NCBI GenBank assembly: GCA_003142035.1
Contig: PLOF01000074.1
Location: forward strand, 31,402 to 95,401
Reading direction: 5' to 3'
Length of the DNA: 64,000 nucleotides
Origin: Candidatus Dormiibacterota bacterium
GTDB taxonomy: Bacteria; Chloroflexota; Dormibacteria; Aeolococcales; Aeolococcaceae
Below, piece after piece: positions 18,622 to 27,571 of the stretch (position 1 is the first letter of the stretch; each line of letters opens with the position of its first letter). A model generated the notes under the pieces. That model was given only the letters and a program-made list of their open reading frames with translations, was not told the origin of the DNA and ran no database searches. Made by a program: the position numbers and the translations under genes.

Positions 18622-18990
18622 ATGCGCCACCGCGATCTCCGCTGCCCGAGCGGCTGCACCGGGGGCCGTTTCGAGGCGCTCAACGCCCCGGTCTACGTGG
18701 ATTCGCAAGCGCGCTACCTGGAGCACGACGACAGCTTCGCCACCTTCGTCTGCGCCGAGTGCCAGTCGGTGGCCGTCGACCTGATCCAGGCAGCCGATCT
18801 GATGCAGCGCGATGACGACGTCGAGCCCCAGGTGCTGGTCTGTCCCCAGTGCAGCACCCAGATGCTGCCGCCCCTCGACGACGAGCTGGCGCCCTTCGTG
18901 GAGTGCCCGATGTGCGAAACGCGCTTTGCACTCGAGGAGGGGATGCCACACCTTCACGGCACCACGTTTGACGCCGGGGAGGACACGTAG
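18622..18990 (+). CDS. Small multi-Cys protein, probable multiple zinc ribbons
   Basis: CXXC-type motifs: CPSGC, CAEC, CPQC, CPMC. Confidence 0.65.
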   Translation: MRHRDLRCPSGCTGGRFEALNAPVYVDSQARYLEHDDSFATFVCAECQSVAVDLIQAADLMQRDDDVEPQVLVCPQCSTQMLPPLDDELAPFVECPMCETRFALEEGMPHLHGTTFDAGEDT

Positions 18991-19040
18991 GCCCGGGTGC
19001 TGGCGGGCAACCCACGCGCCGATGCCATCATGGGCCGGCC

Positions 19041-20342
19041 GTGCTCGAAATCCTCCGGGCGCTCCTGACCCGCCGCCTCGAACCCGCCCACCGGCTGCTG
19101 CTCGGCCAGCTGGTGATGTTCACCGGCATCGCCGCCCTCTTCCCGGTCGTGCCCCTCTACGTCCGCTCCCATGGCGGCACCTCCGCCGACATCGCCCTCT
19201 TCGTCGCCGGGCCACTGGTGGCCAGCGCCCTGGTACAGCTCCCGGCGGGACACCTCGTCGACCGCATCGGTCGCAAGCCGGTGCTGATCGGCAGCCGGCT
19301 GCTCTACGCGGCCCTCTCCGGCGGGCTCTTCCTCAACCTGGGACCGCTCTGGCTGCTGGCCCTGCTGCGCGTCGGGCAGGGAGCGAGCGGCGGCGCCTAC
19401 GTCCCGGCCCTCCGCGCCGCGCTCGCCGACCTCACCGCGCCCGCGGAGCGGGGCCACCGCTACGCGCAGCTCCAGGGCTGCGAGATGGTCGGGCTGCTCC
19501 TCGGGCCCGCCATCGGCGGGGCCATCGCCCTCTGGGCGTACTCGGGGATCTTCGCGGCCTCGGGGATCGCCGTCCTGCTCGGCCTGGGGGCTCTGATCCG
19601 CATGCCCGAGACACGCGGCGCTGACATCGCCGTGTCACCGCCCGCGCCGGCGCCCTCCGCGGCGCGGGTCGGCTCTCCGTCGCCGGCCGCGACTCCGGCT
19701 CCGGTCACCCCGCCGGCACGGCGCTGGTGGTGGCTCCGACCCGCGCTGCTCGTCCCGAGCGTGGCCCTGGCGGCATCCGGAACGATGTTCAGCATGTACG
19801 ACGTCGTCTGGCCGCAGTATCTGACCGCGCGCGGCTACGACAGCCTGGTCATCGGGCTCTCCATCTCCTTCTTCGCCGTGCCCATCCTCCTGCTCACCGG
19901 CAAGGGCGGCCGGCTGAGCGACCGAGCCAACCGGCGGCTGCTGGTGCCCGCGGCGCTCTGCGGAGTGGCCGCCTGTGCCTCCACCTACCCATGGCTCCGC
20001 AGCATCTTCCCGATCCTCGCCGTCGGCACGGTCGAGTCGCTCGCCGTCATGCTCGTCGAGCCCTCCCTCTTCGCCGTCATCAGCGAGTCGACGGCGACTT
20101 CGCTGCGGGGACGGGCGATGGGCATCGGTGGGCTCTTCGAGGCAGGCGGAGGTGCCTTCGGAGCCGGCGTGCTCGGTGCCCTCTACGGGATCGCCGAGCC
20201 CCTCCCCTTCCTGGGCGGCGCCACCGTCTGCCTGCTGGCCGCCCTGGTGTGTGCGCGCGCCCTCCCCCGCCATCGCCCCGCCGGAGCGGCGCCGGACCTC
20301 CAACCGGCAGGCATCGCCCGCCCCGAGGTGGACGTCGTCTGA
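19041..20342 (+). CDS. MFS transporter (12 TM type)
   Basis: GHLVDRIGRKPVLIGSRLLYA motif; 12 TM-like segments. Confidence 0.9.
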   Translation: MLEILRALLTRRLEPAHRLLLGQLVMFTGIAALFPVVPLYVRSHGGTSADIALFVAGPLVASALVQLPAGHLVDRIGRKPVLIGSRLLYAALSGGLFLNLGPLWLLALLRVGQGASGGAYVPALRAALADLTAPAERGHRYAQLQGCEMVGLLLGPAIGGAIALWAYSGIFAASGIAVLLGLGALIRMPETRGADIAVSPPAPAPSAARVGSPSPAATPAPVTPPARRWWWLRPALLVPSVALAASGTMFSMYDVVWPQYLTARGYDSLVIGLSISFFAVPILLLTGKGGRLSDRANRRLLVPAALCGVAACASTYPWLRSIFPILAVGTVESLAVMLVEPSLFAVISESTATSLRGRAMGIGGLFEAGGGAFGAGVLGALYGIAEPLPFLGGATVCLLAALVCARALPRHRPAGAAPDLQPAGIARPEVDVV

Positions 20343-20451
20343 GCCCGACGGGCGAGCAACGGCCGCAGGAGCTGCGGGCGGGAGATGTGGCAACGTGTCC
20401 GCCGCAAGCAACGCAGGCGTGCGGCGATGTCTGCCGCACCAGGAGGGGCCC

Positions 20452-20970
20452 ATGTCCGTGATCGACGACATCCAGGAGGACAACCTGATGCGCGCGTCCC
20501 GCTACGACGTGCGTGCCGGCTCCCTGCACGCGATCCCGGCCCGGCACATCGCCGTGGTCGGCTGCATGGACGGGCGGATCGACCTTCCCGCCATCCTCGG
20601 GCTGCAGACCGGGGATGCCCACCTCATCCGCAACGCGGGCGGCGTCGCCACCGATGACGTCATCCGCTCGCTGGTCGTCTCCCAGCGCATTCTCGGCACC
20701 CGCGAGGTGATGCTGGTCCACCACACGGGGTGCGGGATGCTCGGCTTCCGCGATGACGATCTGAAGGCACAGATCGAGCAGGAGACCGGCGTCCGGCCGC
20801 CCTTTGCCCTCGAGGCCTTCTCCGACCTCGATGCCGACGTGCGGCAGTCGGTCAACCGCATCCGCCTCAGCCCCTACCTGCCGTACCGGGACGAGGTGCG
20901 GGGGTTCGTCTTCGATGTGCTGACCGGCCGCCTCCGGGAGGTGTACGCCGGTATCGCGGCGGGCGGCTGA
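20452..20970 (+). CDS. Beta-carbonic anhydrase family protein
   Basis: VVGCMDGRID; LIRNAGG; LVHHTGCGM motifs; start trimmed. Confidence 0.9.
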   Translation: MSVIDDIQEDNLMRASRYDVRAGSLHAIPARHIAVVGCMDGRIDLPAILGLQTGDAHLIRNAGGVATDDVIRSLVVSQRILGTREVMLVHHTGCGMLGFRDDDLKAQIEQETGVRPPFALEAFSDLDADVRQSVNRIRLSPYLPYRDEVRGFVFDVLTGRLREVYAGIAAGG

Positions 20971-21747
20971 TCAGGCGAGCGCGGGGGGCATCGGCGGGAG
21001 CAGGGCGACCGTGGCCCCCACCGGGCCCGCATCCTCCCCGGGATTGCGTCCCCAGTAGCGGGAGAAGCGGCCGTCGAAGCCGATCACCCGCCCCCCCTGG
21101 CGCACGTACGGAACGGCCTTCCAGTGCGGGGTGTGGCCATGGACCACGCGCCGGGCGCCGAAGCGGCGCAGATGCGCGTCGAGGCGCTCGCGGTCCTCGA
21201 AGGCTCGCCGCCCGATCAGGTGGCGGAGGAGCACGACCACCCCTCCAGGTTCCTGGCTCAATAGGCCGGTCGCAGCCCGGTTCACCGCCTCGACGCTCTC
21301 ACCCAGGGCGGAGTAGTCGTCATCGTCGGTGTGCTGGACCAGGGTGCCGTCGTCGAGCAGCAGCATGACCGGCAGCCGGCGCAGCCAGGCCTCCATCTCC
21401 ACGTCGCCGGCGAGCGCCTCGAGGTCGGCGGGGTCGCCCCGCCGCCGCCGCCAGACGGACTCCAGCAGCTCGCCGTCACCCGCCCGCAGCCGCTCCCCGC
21501 CGAGACGCCGCTCCTCGATCAGCGCCATCACGAGCAGGTCGTGGTTGCCCAGGATGGCCCGGCTGTGGCGCCGCTCCATGGCGATCCGGGCCGCCTTGAG
21601 GCCACCTGCGTCGCCCGGCCGGCCACCGGTGAAGAAGTCGCCGAGGAAGACGGTCTCCACCTCGTCCTCGGGGAAGGCGGCCAGCGCCACAGAGAGGCGC
21701 TCGTGGTCGCCCTGGACGTCCCCGACGATGAGGACCGGCAGCGTCAT
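20971..21747 (-). CDS. Metallophosphoesterase
   Basis: LIVGDVQGDHERL; FLGDFFTGG; ILGNHD; HGHTPHW motifs; TACCCT 6 nt upstream of the ATG. Confidence 0.88.
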   Translation of the reverse strand: MTLPVLIVGDVQGDHERLSVALAAFPEDEVETVFLGDFFTGGRPGDAGGLKAARIAMERRHSRAILGNHDLLVMALIEERRLGGERLRAGDGELLESVWRRRRGDPADLEALAGDVEMEAWLRRLPVMLLLDDGTLVQHTDDDDYSALGESVEAVNRAATGLLSQEPGGVVVLLRHLIGRRAFEDRERLDAHLRRFGARRVVHGHTPHWKAVPYVRQGGRVIGFDGRFSRYWGRNPGEDAGPVGATVALLPPMPPALA

Positions 21748-21853
21748 CGGCTCAGGGTACCGGGGACGGAGGGCAAAGGCCATGGCCCGATGGGAAGTGG
21801 AGGGAGGTCCGCCCCACCTCCGAGAGGAGGAGGGACGTGCGTGTCTGATGGGG

Positions 21854-21877
21854 GTTAAGGACAGCGAAGTCCTTAAC
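21854..21877. repeat. Palindromic hairpin repeat, copy 1
   Basis: GTTAAGGAC-AGCGAA-GTCCTTAAC; same 9-bp arms recur at 63752-63775. Confidence 0.8.
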
Positions 21878-22055
21878 AGGGTGCTGAAGAACCCCCGACG
21901 AGGGATGTCGTTCCCAGACCGGTGAGGCGAAGGAGCCGACGAGGAGGCGAGGGAGCATACCTGCAGGTATTCGACCGAGCCCCCGCAGGAGGCGACGCAC
22001 GCATCGCCGAGGATGGGGGCGGCAGGACCGTCGGGGGTTCTTCCGCACCCTGTTA
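21874..22055. repeat. Dispersed inverted-repeat element, copy B
   Basis: 26-bp terminal inverted repeat TAACAGGGTGCTGAAGAACCCCCGAC with 1 mismatch; core matches copy A; internal 14-bp palindrome ATACCTGCAGGTAT at 21957-21970. Confidence 0.85.
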
Positions 22056-22187
22056 GGGGGTTTGAAGGGTGGGGTGCGTCCCTCGCCTTCCACAAGGTGG
22101 GGATGCCCTCCGGCGGGCACGGAGCCCCGGACGCGGGGGCCGGGGGAGAGCCGACCGATCAGACTGAAGTGACGCCCTCGGTGCGGT

Positions 22188-23639
22188 TCAGCCGGCCAGG
22201 GTGCCGGCCAGCTTGCGGGTGCGGGCGACCGCGGCCGCGGCCCGGGTCAGGGCGCGGCCGACCGTCCGCGGGCCGGGCCCGCCGGGCAGCTCGCGGCGGC
22301 GCAGCGCCGCGTCGACGTCGAAGAGCGCCACGACCTCGCCGTCGAATCGGTCGGAGAGCTGCCGCCACTCCCCGACGCTCAGATCGGCGAGCGTCCTGCG
22401 CTCGGCGACGCAGCGCCGCACCGCGGCGCCCACCAGCGCGTGGGCCTCGCGGAAGGGCATGCCGCGCGCCACCAGGTGCTCGGCGACGTCGGTGGCGAGC
22501 AGCATCGGATCGGATGCGGCGCGGCGCATCGCCGCCACGTCGAAACGGAGCCGGCGGACCACGTCGGCGAGGATGCCGAGCGTCGCCAGGCTCGTGTCCA
22601 CGGCGTCGAAGAGCGGTTCCTTGTCCTCCTGGAGGTCCCGGTTATAGGCGAGCGGCAGCCCCTTGAGGACGGTCAGCAGCGCGACCAGGTCGCCGGTCAC
22701 TCGGCCCACCCGGCCCCGGGCCAGCTCGAGGACGTCGGGATTCTTCTTCTGCGGCATCAGCGAGGAACCGGTGGCGTGGGTGTCGGGCAGCTCGGCGAAA
22801 CCGAACTCCGCGGTGGTCCAGAGCACGATCTCCTCGGCCAGCCGGGAGAGATGGACCATCAGCAGCGCGCAGGTCGAGACCAGCTCCACCACGAAGTCGC
22901 GGTCGGAGACGGCATCGAGGCTGTTGGCGCTGAGCGCCGCGAAGCCGAGCGCGCGCTGGGTGCTGGCGCGGTCGATGGGCAGCGTGGTGCCGGCCAGCGC
23001 CCCGCTGCCGAGCGGCAGCACGTCGCAGCGGCGGTAGCCGTCGCCCAGCCGCTCCGCGTCGCGCTGGAGCATCTCGACGTAGGCCAGCAGGTGGTGGGCG
23101 AGCGAGACGACCTGGGCACGCTGGGTGTGGGTGTACCCGGGCAGCGGGGTGGCCCGGTGCTCGACCGCGCGTCCGAGCAGCGCCTGCTGCAGCCCGGCGC
23201 AGCCGAGCATCAGGTCGACGGTGCGGCGCCGGCACCAGAGGCGCAGATCGGTGGCCACCTGGTCGTTGCGACTGCGACCGGTGTGCAGCCGGCCGGCGAC
23301 CGGTCCGATCAGCTCGTGGAGGCGGCGCTCCACGGCGGCGTGGATGTCCTCGTCGGCCGGGTCGACGGCGAAGTCACCCCGGTCCAGCTCGCGACCCACG
23401 GCGCGCAGGCCGGCGAGGAGGGCGCGGAGGTCACCAGCCGTGATGAGGCCGACCTCGCGGAGCATCCGGGCGTGGGCGATCGACCCCTCGATGTCCTCGG
23501 CGTGGAGCCGGAGGTCGAACCCGAGGCTGCTCGTGTACTCCTCCACCCCCCGGGCGGTGCGGGTCCCCAGCCGCCCCTCCCAGACCTTGGAGGGGGCGCG
23601 CCGTGCCGGCTCGGGGTCCTTGCGCTTGCCCCGCGCCAT
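22188..23639 (-). CDS. argH: Argininosuccinate lyase
   Basis: VWEGRLGTRTARGVEEYTSSLGFD; HTGRSRNDQVATDLRLW; GSSLMPQKKNPDVLE. Confidence 0.96.
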   Translation of the reverse strand: MARGKRKDPEPARRAPSKVWEGRLGTRTARGVEEYTSSLGFDLRLHAEDIEGSIAHARMLREVGLITAGDLRALLAGLRAVGRELDRGDFAVDPADEDIHAAVERRLHELIGPVAGRLHTGRSRNDQVATDLRLWCRRRTVDLMLGCAGLQQALLGRAVEHRATPLPGYTHTQRAQVVSLAHHLLAYVEMLQRDAERLGDGYRRCDVLPLGSGALAGTTLPIDRASTQRALGFAALSANSLDAVSDRDFVVELVSTCALLMVHLSRLAEEIVLWTTAEFGFAELPDTHATGSSLMPQKKNPDVLELARGRVGRVTGDLVALLTVLKGLPLAYNRDLQEDKEPLFDAVDTSLATLGILADVVRRLRFDVAAMRRAASDPMLLATDVAEHLVARGMPFREAHALVGAAVRRCVAERRTLADLSVGEWRQLSDRFDGEVVALFDVDAALRRRELPGGPGPRTVGRALTRAAAAVARTRKLAGTLAG

Positions 23640-24889
23640 CAGCGCCGCCTGACCTTGCGCTCGAGGCTGAGCGGAACGCTGTCCTCCAGGGCTCCCTGGA
23701 TGCGCGCCTGGGTCCGCAGCGGCAGACCGAACAGCTCGATGAAGCCCCGCGCCGCGGAGTGGTCAAAGGTGTCCTCGCGGCGGTCGTACGTCGCCAGCTC
23801 CTCGCGGTAAAGGGAGCCGGGCGCGCGCCGCCCGGCGACGCTCACGGTGCCGCGCCAGAGGCGGAGCTTGACCTCGCCGCTCACCGGCTCCTGGGTCACG
23901 GCGACGAAGGCGGCGAGGGCGCTGCGCAGCTGGCCAAACCAGAGGCCGTCGTAGACCAGCCGGGCCCACTCGTCGCCGAGGCGGCGCTTGAGATGGAAGA
24001 CGTCACGGCCCAGGGTCAGCGTCTCCAGGGCGGTGTGGGCGGCGTGGAGCACGACCGCGGCCGGCGCCTCGTAGATCTCGCGGGACTTGATCCCGACCAG
24101 ACGGTTCTCGACGTGGTCGATCCGGCCGACCCCGTGGGCACCGGCGAGGGCATTGAGCCGGGTGACCAGGATGTCCCCGGTGAGCCGCTCACCGTCCAGG
24201 GTCACCGGGATGCCGTGCTCGAAACCGAGTGAGATCAGAAGCCCCTCCTCGGGGGCCAGGTGCGGATCCACGGTCCAGGCGAAGACGTCCTCGGTGGGCT
24301 CCCGCCACGGGTCCTCCAGGGGACCAGCCTCAATGCTGCGCCCCCAGATGTTGGCGTCCACCGAGTACGGGGACTGCTGGGTGACGGGGACCTCGATGCC
24401 GTGCTCGCGGGCGAATTCGATCTCCTGGGGACGGCCCATCTCCCAGTCGCGGACGGGGGCGATCACCTCCAGCTCCGGTGCCAGAGCGGCGGTGGCGACG
24501 TCGAAGCGGACCTGGTCGTTGCCCTTGCCGGTGCAGCCGTGGGCAATCGCCTCCGCGCCCTCGTCGCGGGCGACGTCGACCAGGATTTTCGCGATCAGGG
24601 GCCGGGCCAGAGCGGTGGCCAGGGGATAGACGCCCTCGTACATCGCCGAGGCGGCAAGCGTCGGAAAGCAGAACTCCTCGATGAAGAGGCGGCGCGCGTC
24701 GATGGAGTAGGCGGCCACCGCCCCGGTGCGCAGGGCCCGGTCGGTGACCTCCTCGATGTTCTTGGCCTCACCGATGTCGGCGGTGCAGGTGATCACCTCG
24801 TAGCCGAGCCGCTCCTGGAGCCAGCGGATCGACACCGAGGTGTCGAGACCGCCGGAATATGCGAGGACGCAGCGCTTGGGCTTGCTCAC
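23639..24889 (-). CDS. argG: Argininosuccinate synthase
   Basis: VLAYSGGLDTSVSIRWL; AHGCTGKGNDQVRF. Confidence 0.96.
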   Translation of the reverse strand: MSKPKRCVLAYSGGLDTSVSIRWLQERLGYEVITCTADIGEAKNIEEVTDRALRTGAVAAYSIDARRLFIEEFCFPTLAASAMYEGVYPLATALARPLIAKILVDVARDEGAEAIAHGCTGKGNDQVRFDVATAALAPELEVIAPVRDWEMGRPQEIEFAREHGIEVPVTQQSPYSVDANIWGRSIEAGPLEDPWREPTEDVFAWTVDPHLAPEEGLLISLGFEHGIPVTLDGERLTGDILVTRLNALAGAHGVGRIDHVENRLVGIKSREIYEAPAAVVLHAAHTALETLTLGRDVFHLKRRLGDEWARLVYDGLWFGQLRSALAAFVAVTQEPVSGEVKLRLWRGTVSVAGRRAPGSLYREELATYDRREDTFDHSAARGFIELFGLPLRTQARIQGALEDSVPLSLERKVRRR

Positions 24890-25431
24890 CGGACACCTCC
24901 GTGACCGCTCGGATGATTGCCTTCCAGAGCGCGGGCAGCGGTCGGCCCCCCGCCCAACGCGTCGCGCAACCGCTCCGCGAGCCGGCGCGCGCCCGGCCGC
25001 GAGCGGACCACGACCAGGACCGTGTCATCGCCCGCGACCGTGCCGGCGACCTCGTCGAAGTGGGCGGAGTCGATGAGTGCCGCCACGAGCGGCGCGCTGC
25101 TCGGGCGCGTGCGCAGGATCCCGATGTGCTCCACGAACTCCATGGAGCGGACATGTTCGCGCATGACCGCGCGCAGCCGGGTGCTGAGCGGTGACGGCTC
25201 GTCGGTGGCGGCAGCCGCCACATAGCGGAGTCCATCCGGGTCATGGACACGGGCCAGTCCCAGCTCCCGGATGTCCCGGGACACGGTGGCCTGGGTGGCA
25301 TCGAGGCCGCGGCGGTGCAGGGCGGCCACGATCTCGTCCTGGGTGCGCACCTTCCGGTCCCGGACCAGGTCGAGGATGGCCTGCTGCCGCTCCGTCTTGG
25401 CCGCGGGGACGACAGCGGAGATGACGTTCAC
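24886..25431 (-). CDS. argR: Arginine repressor
   Basis: RQQAILDLVRDRKVRTQDEIVAALHRRGLDATQATVSRDIRELGL. Confidence 0.94.
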   Translation of the reverse strand: MNVISAVVPAAKTERQQAILDLVRDRKVRTQDEIVAALHRRGLDATQATVSRDIRELGLARVHDPDGLRYVAAAATDEPSPLSTRLRAVMREHVRSMEFVEHIGILRTRPSSAPLVAALIDSAHFDEVAGTVAGDDTVLVVVRSRPGARRLAERLRDALGGGPTAARALEGNHPSGHGGVR

Positions 25432-26690
25432 GGCTTCCCGCCCTCGGGCGTCGCACCCGTGCGCGCGGCGGCGGCGGCCACCAGGTCGAAGGCGGCGGCC
25501 AGCCGTTCGACCGCCTCGTCGGCCTGTGCCTCACTGAGGATGAGCGGCGGGACGAGCCGGAGCGCCGAGGCCCCGGTCGCGGTGATGAGGAGGCCGCCCC
25601 GGAGCGCGGTCTCAACCAGCTGCTGCGCCACCGGCTGGGTGAGGACGACGCCGAGCATCAGGCCTCGACCCCGCACCTCGGCGATGGGCGCGCCCGCCTG
25701 GGCGAGCCGGAGCAGACCAGCACGAAGGCGCTCGCCGACCCGTGCGGCGCTCTCGACCAGCCCCTCACGCAGGATGGCGTCGATGACGGCGGCCGCCACC
25801 GCGGTCACCAAGGGACCGCCACCGAAGGTCGAGCCGTGGTCGCTCAGGGTGAAGATGTCGGCACGCGGCCCGGCGAGGGTGGCGCCGATGGGCAGCCCGC
25901 CACCCAACCCCTTGGCCACCGCCATCACGTCGGGGACGATCCCGGCGTGCTGATGCGCCCACCACCTCCCGGTGCGCCCCATCCCGCTCTGGATCTCGTC
26001 GAGCATGAGCAGAAGGTTGCGCTCGTCACAGAGGCGACGCAGGCCCCGCAGGGTCTCGTCGCTCATCGGCACGACCCCGGACTGGCCCTCGATCGGCTCC
26101 ATGAGCACGGCCACGGTGCTGTCGTCAATGGCGCTCTCGACCGCGCCGAGATCGTCGTAGGCGACGTGGATGAAACCACGTGGCAGCGGCTCGAACGGCT
26201 CGCGATAGTGACGGTTGGCGGTGGCCGCCAGCGCGCCCATGGTGCGGCCGTGGAACGCGCCCCGCGCGCAGATGATGGTGGACGCGCCGTTGCGGTTCAG
26301 CTTCCCCCACTTGCGGGCGATCTTGATGGCGGTCTCGATCGCCTCCGCCCCGCTGTTGCAGAAGTAGACCCGGCTCGGGAAGGCGGTGGCCACCAGCTTC
26401 TCCGCAGCCTCCAGCTGGGGCTCGGAGAAGTAGAGATTGCTCAGGTGGATGGCGCGGGCGGCCTGCTCGACCAGAATGCCCAGCACCGCCGGATGCGCGT
26501 GCCCCAGCACGTTGACGGCGATCCCGCCGGCCAGGTCGAGATACTCACGGCCGTCGACGTCGGTGAGGATGCAACCCTTGCCGGTGCGCATCGCCACCCT
26601 TTGGGGCGCGTACGTGTGCATGAGCACGGTGGCCGCCCGCTCCTCGATGGCGGAGAAAGCAGCGCTCATCTCGGGAGCCGGTTGGCTCAC
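25428..26690 (-). CDS. argD: Acetylornithine aminotransferase
   Basis: GREYLDLAGGIAVNVLGHAHPAV; MLDEIQSGMGRTG; GTG start overlapping argB stop (GTGA); long ORF extension rejected. Confidence 0.94.
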   Translation of the reverse strand: MSQPAPEMSAAFSAIEERAATVLMHTYAPQRVAMRTGKGCILTDVDGREYLDLAGGIAVNVLGHAHPAVLGILVEQAARAIHLSNLYFSEPQLEAAEKLVATAFPSRVYFCNSGAEAIETAIKIARKWGKLNRNGASTIICARGAFHGRTMGALAATANRHYREPFEPLPRGFIHVAYDDLGAVESAIDDSTVAVLMEPIEGQSGVVPMSDETLRGLRRLCDERNLLLMLDEIQSGMGRTGRWWAHQHAGIVPDVMAVAKGLGGGLPIGATLAGPRADIFTLSDHGSTFGGGPLVTAVAAAVIDAILREGLVESAARVGERLRAGLLRLAQAGAPIAEVRGRGLMLGVVLTQPVAQQLVETALRGGLLITATGASALRLVPPLILSEAQADEAVERLAAAFDLVAAAAARTGATPEGGKP

Positions 26691-27571
26691 CGGGTCACCA
26701 TGGTGCCGACGCCCTTCTCGGTGAGCAGCTCCAGTAGCAGAGAGTGGGAGACGCGGCCGTCGATGATGTGCGAGGCCGTGACCGTGTCGAGGGCGCGCAG
26801 CGCCGCGCGCACCTTGGGGATCATGCCGCCGTGGATGGCGCCGCTCTCGATCAACCGGTCGGCGGCCGCCGCGTCCAGAGCGCTGATCAGCTCCCCATCC
26901 GCATCGCGCACGCCCTCCACATCGGTGAGCAGCACCAGCTTGGTCGCCTTGAGCGCGATGGCCAGCTCGGCGGCCACCGTGTCGGCGTTGACGTTGTAGG
27001 CGTCGCCGTCGACACCCAGGCCGATGGAGGCGATCACCGGGATGCGCCCCTGGTCGAGCACGGAGACGATCGGCTCGGCGTTGACCTGGTCGACCTCGCC
27101 GACGAAGCCGAGATCCTGACCGTTTTCGGGGCCACGCGGGCGGACCAGCAGGGTGGGACCGTCCTCGCCGCTCATCCCCACCGCCTGGCCGCCGAGCCGG
27201 TGGATGCGGCTCACCAACTCGGGGCCGATCTTGCCGGTGAGCACCATCTTCACCACCTCCATGGTGGCTCCGTCGGTGACCCGCAACCCGTTGACGAACC
27301 TCGGCTCGATGCCAAGGCGCTTCTGCCACGAGGAGATCTCGGGGCCGCCGCCGTGGACCAGCACGGGGCGCATGCCGACGAAGCGGAGCAGCACCACGTC
27401 CTGGAGAAAGGCGTCGACATCCTCGCCGATCGCCGCTCCGCCGAGCTTGATCACCAGGGTGTGGCCGGAGAAGCGCCGGATGTAGGGAAGCGCCTCGACG
27501 AGCACCTCGGCCCGCCGGATCCGCTCCTCCATGGTCTCGACTTGGGTGGTCATGGAGATCTCCGTGCTCAT
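26687..27571 (-). CDS. argB: Acetylglutamate kinase
   Basis: TLVIKLGGAAIGED; LVHGGGPEISSWQKRLGIEPRFVNGLRVTD. Confidence 0.95.
   Translation of the reverse strand: MSTEISMTTQVETMEERIRRAEVLVEALPYIRRFSGHTLVIKLGGAAIGEDVDAFLQDVVLLRFVGMRPVLVHGGGPEISSWQKRLGIEPRFVNGLRVTDGATMEVVKMVLTGKIGPELVSRIHRLGGQAVGMSGEDGPTLLVRPRGPENGQDLGFVGEVDQVNAEPIVSVLDQGRIPVIASIGLGVDGDAYNVNADTVAAELAIALKATKLVLLTDVEGVRDADGELISALDAAAADRLIESGAIHGGMIPKVRAALRALDTVTASHIIDGRVSHSLLLELLTEKGVGTMVTR

Noticed and set aside
21752-22120. Short ORFs inside the inverted-repeat elements (also at 15651-15905 and 15163-15912)
   Set aside because: Similar peptides such as GFFSxL and CVRRLLRGLG come from translating the DNA repeat; no evidence of coding
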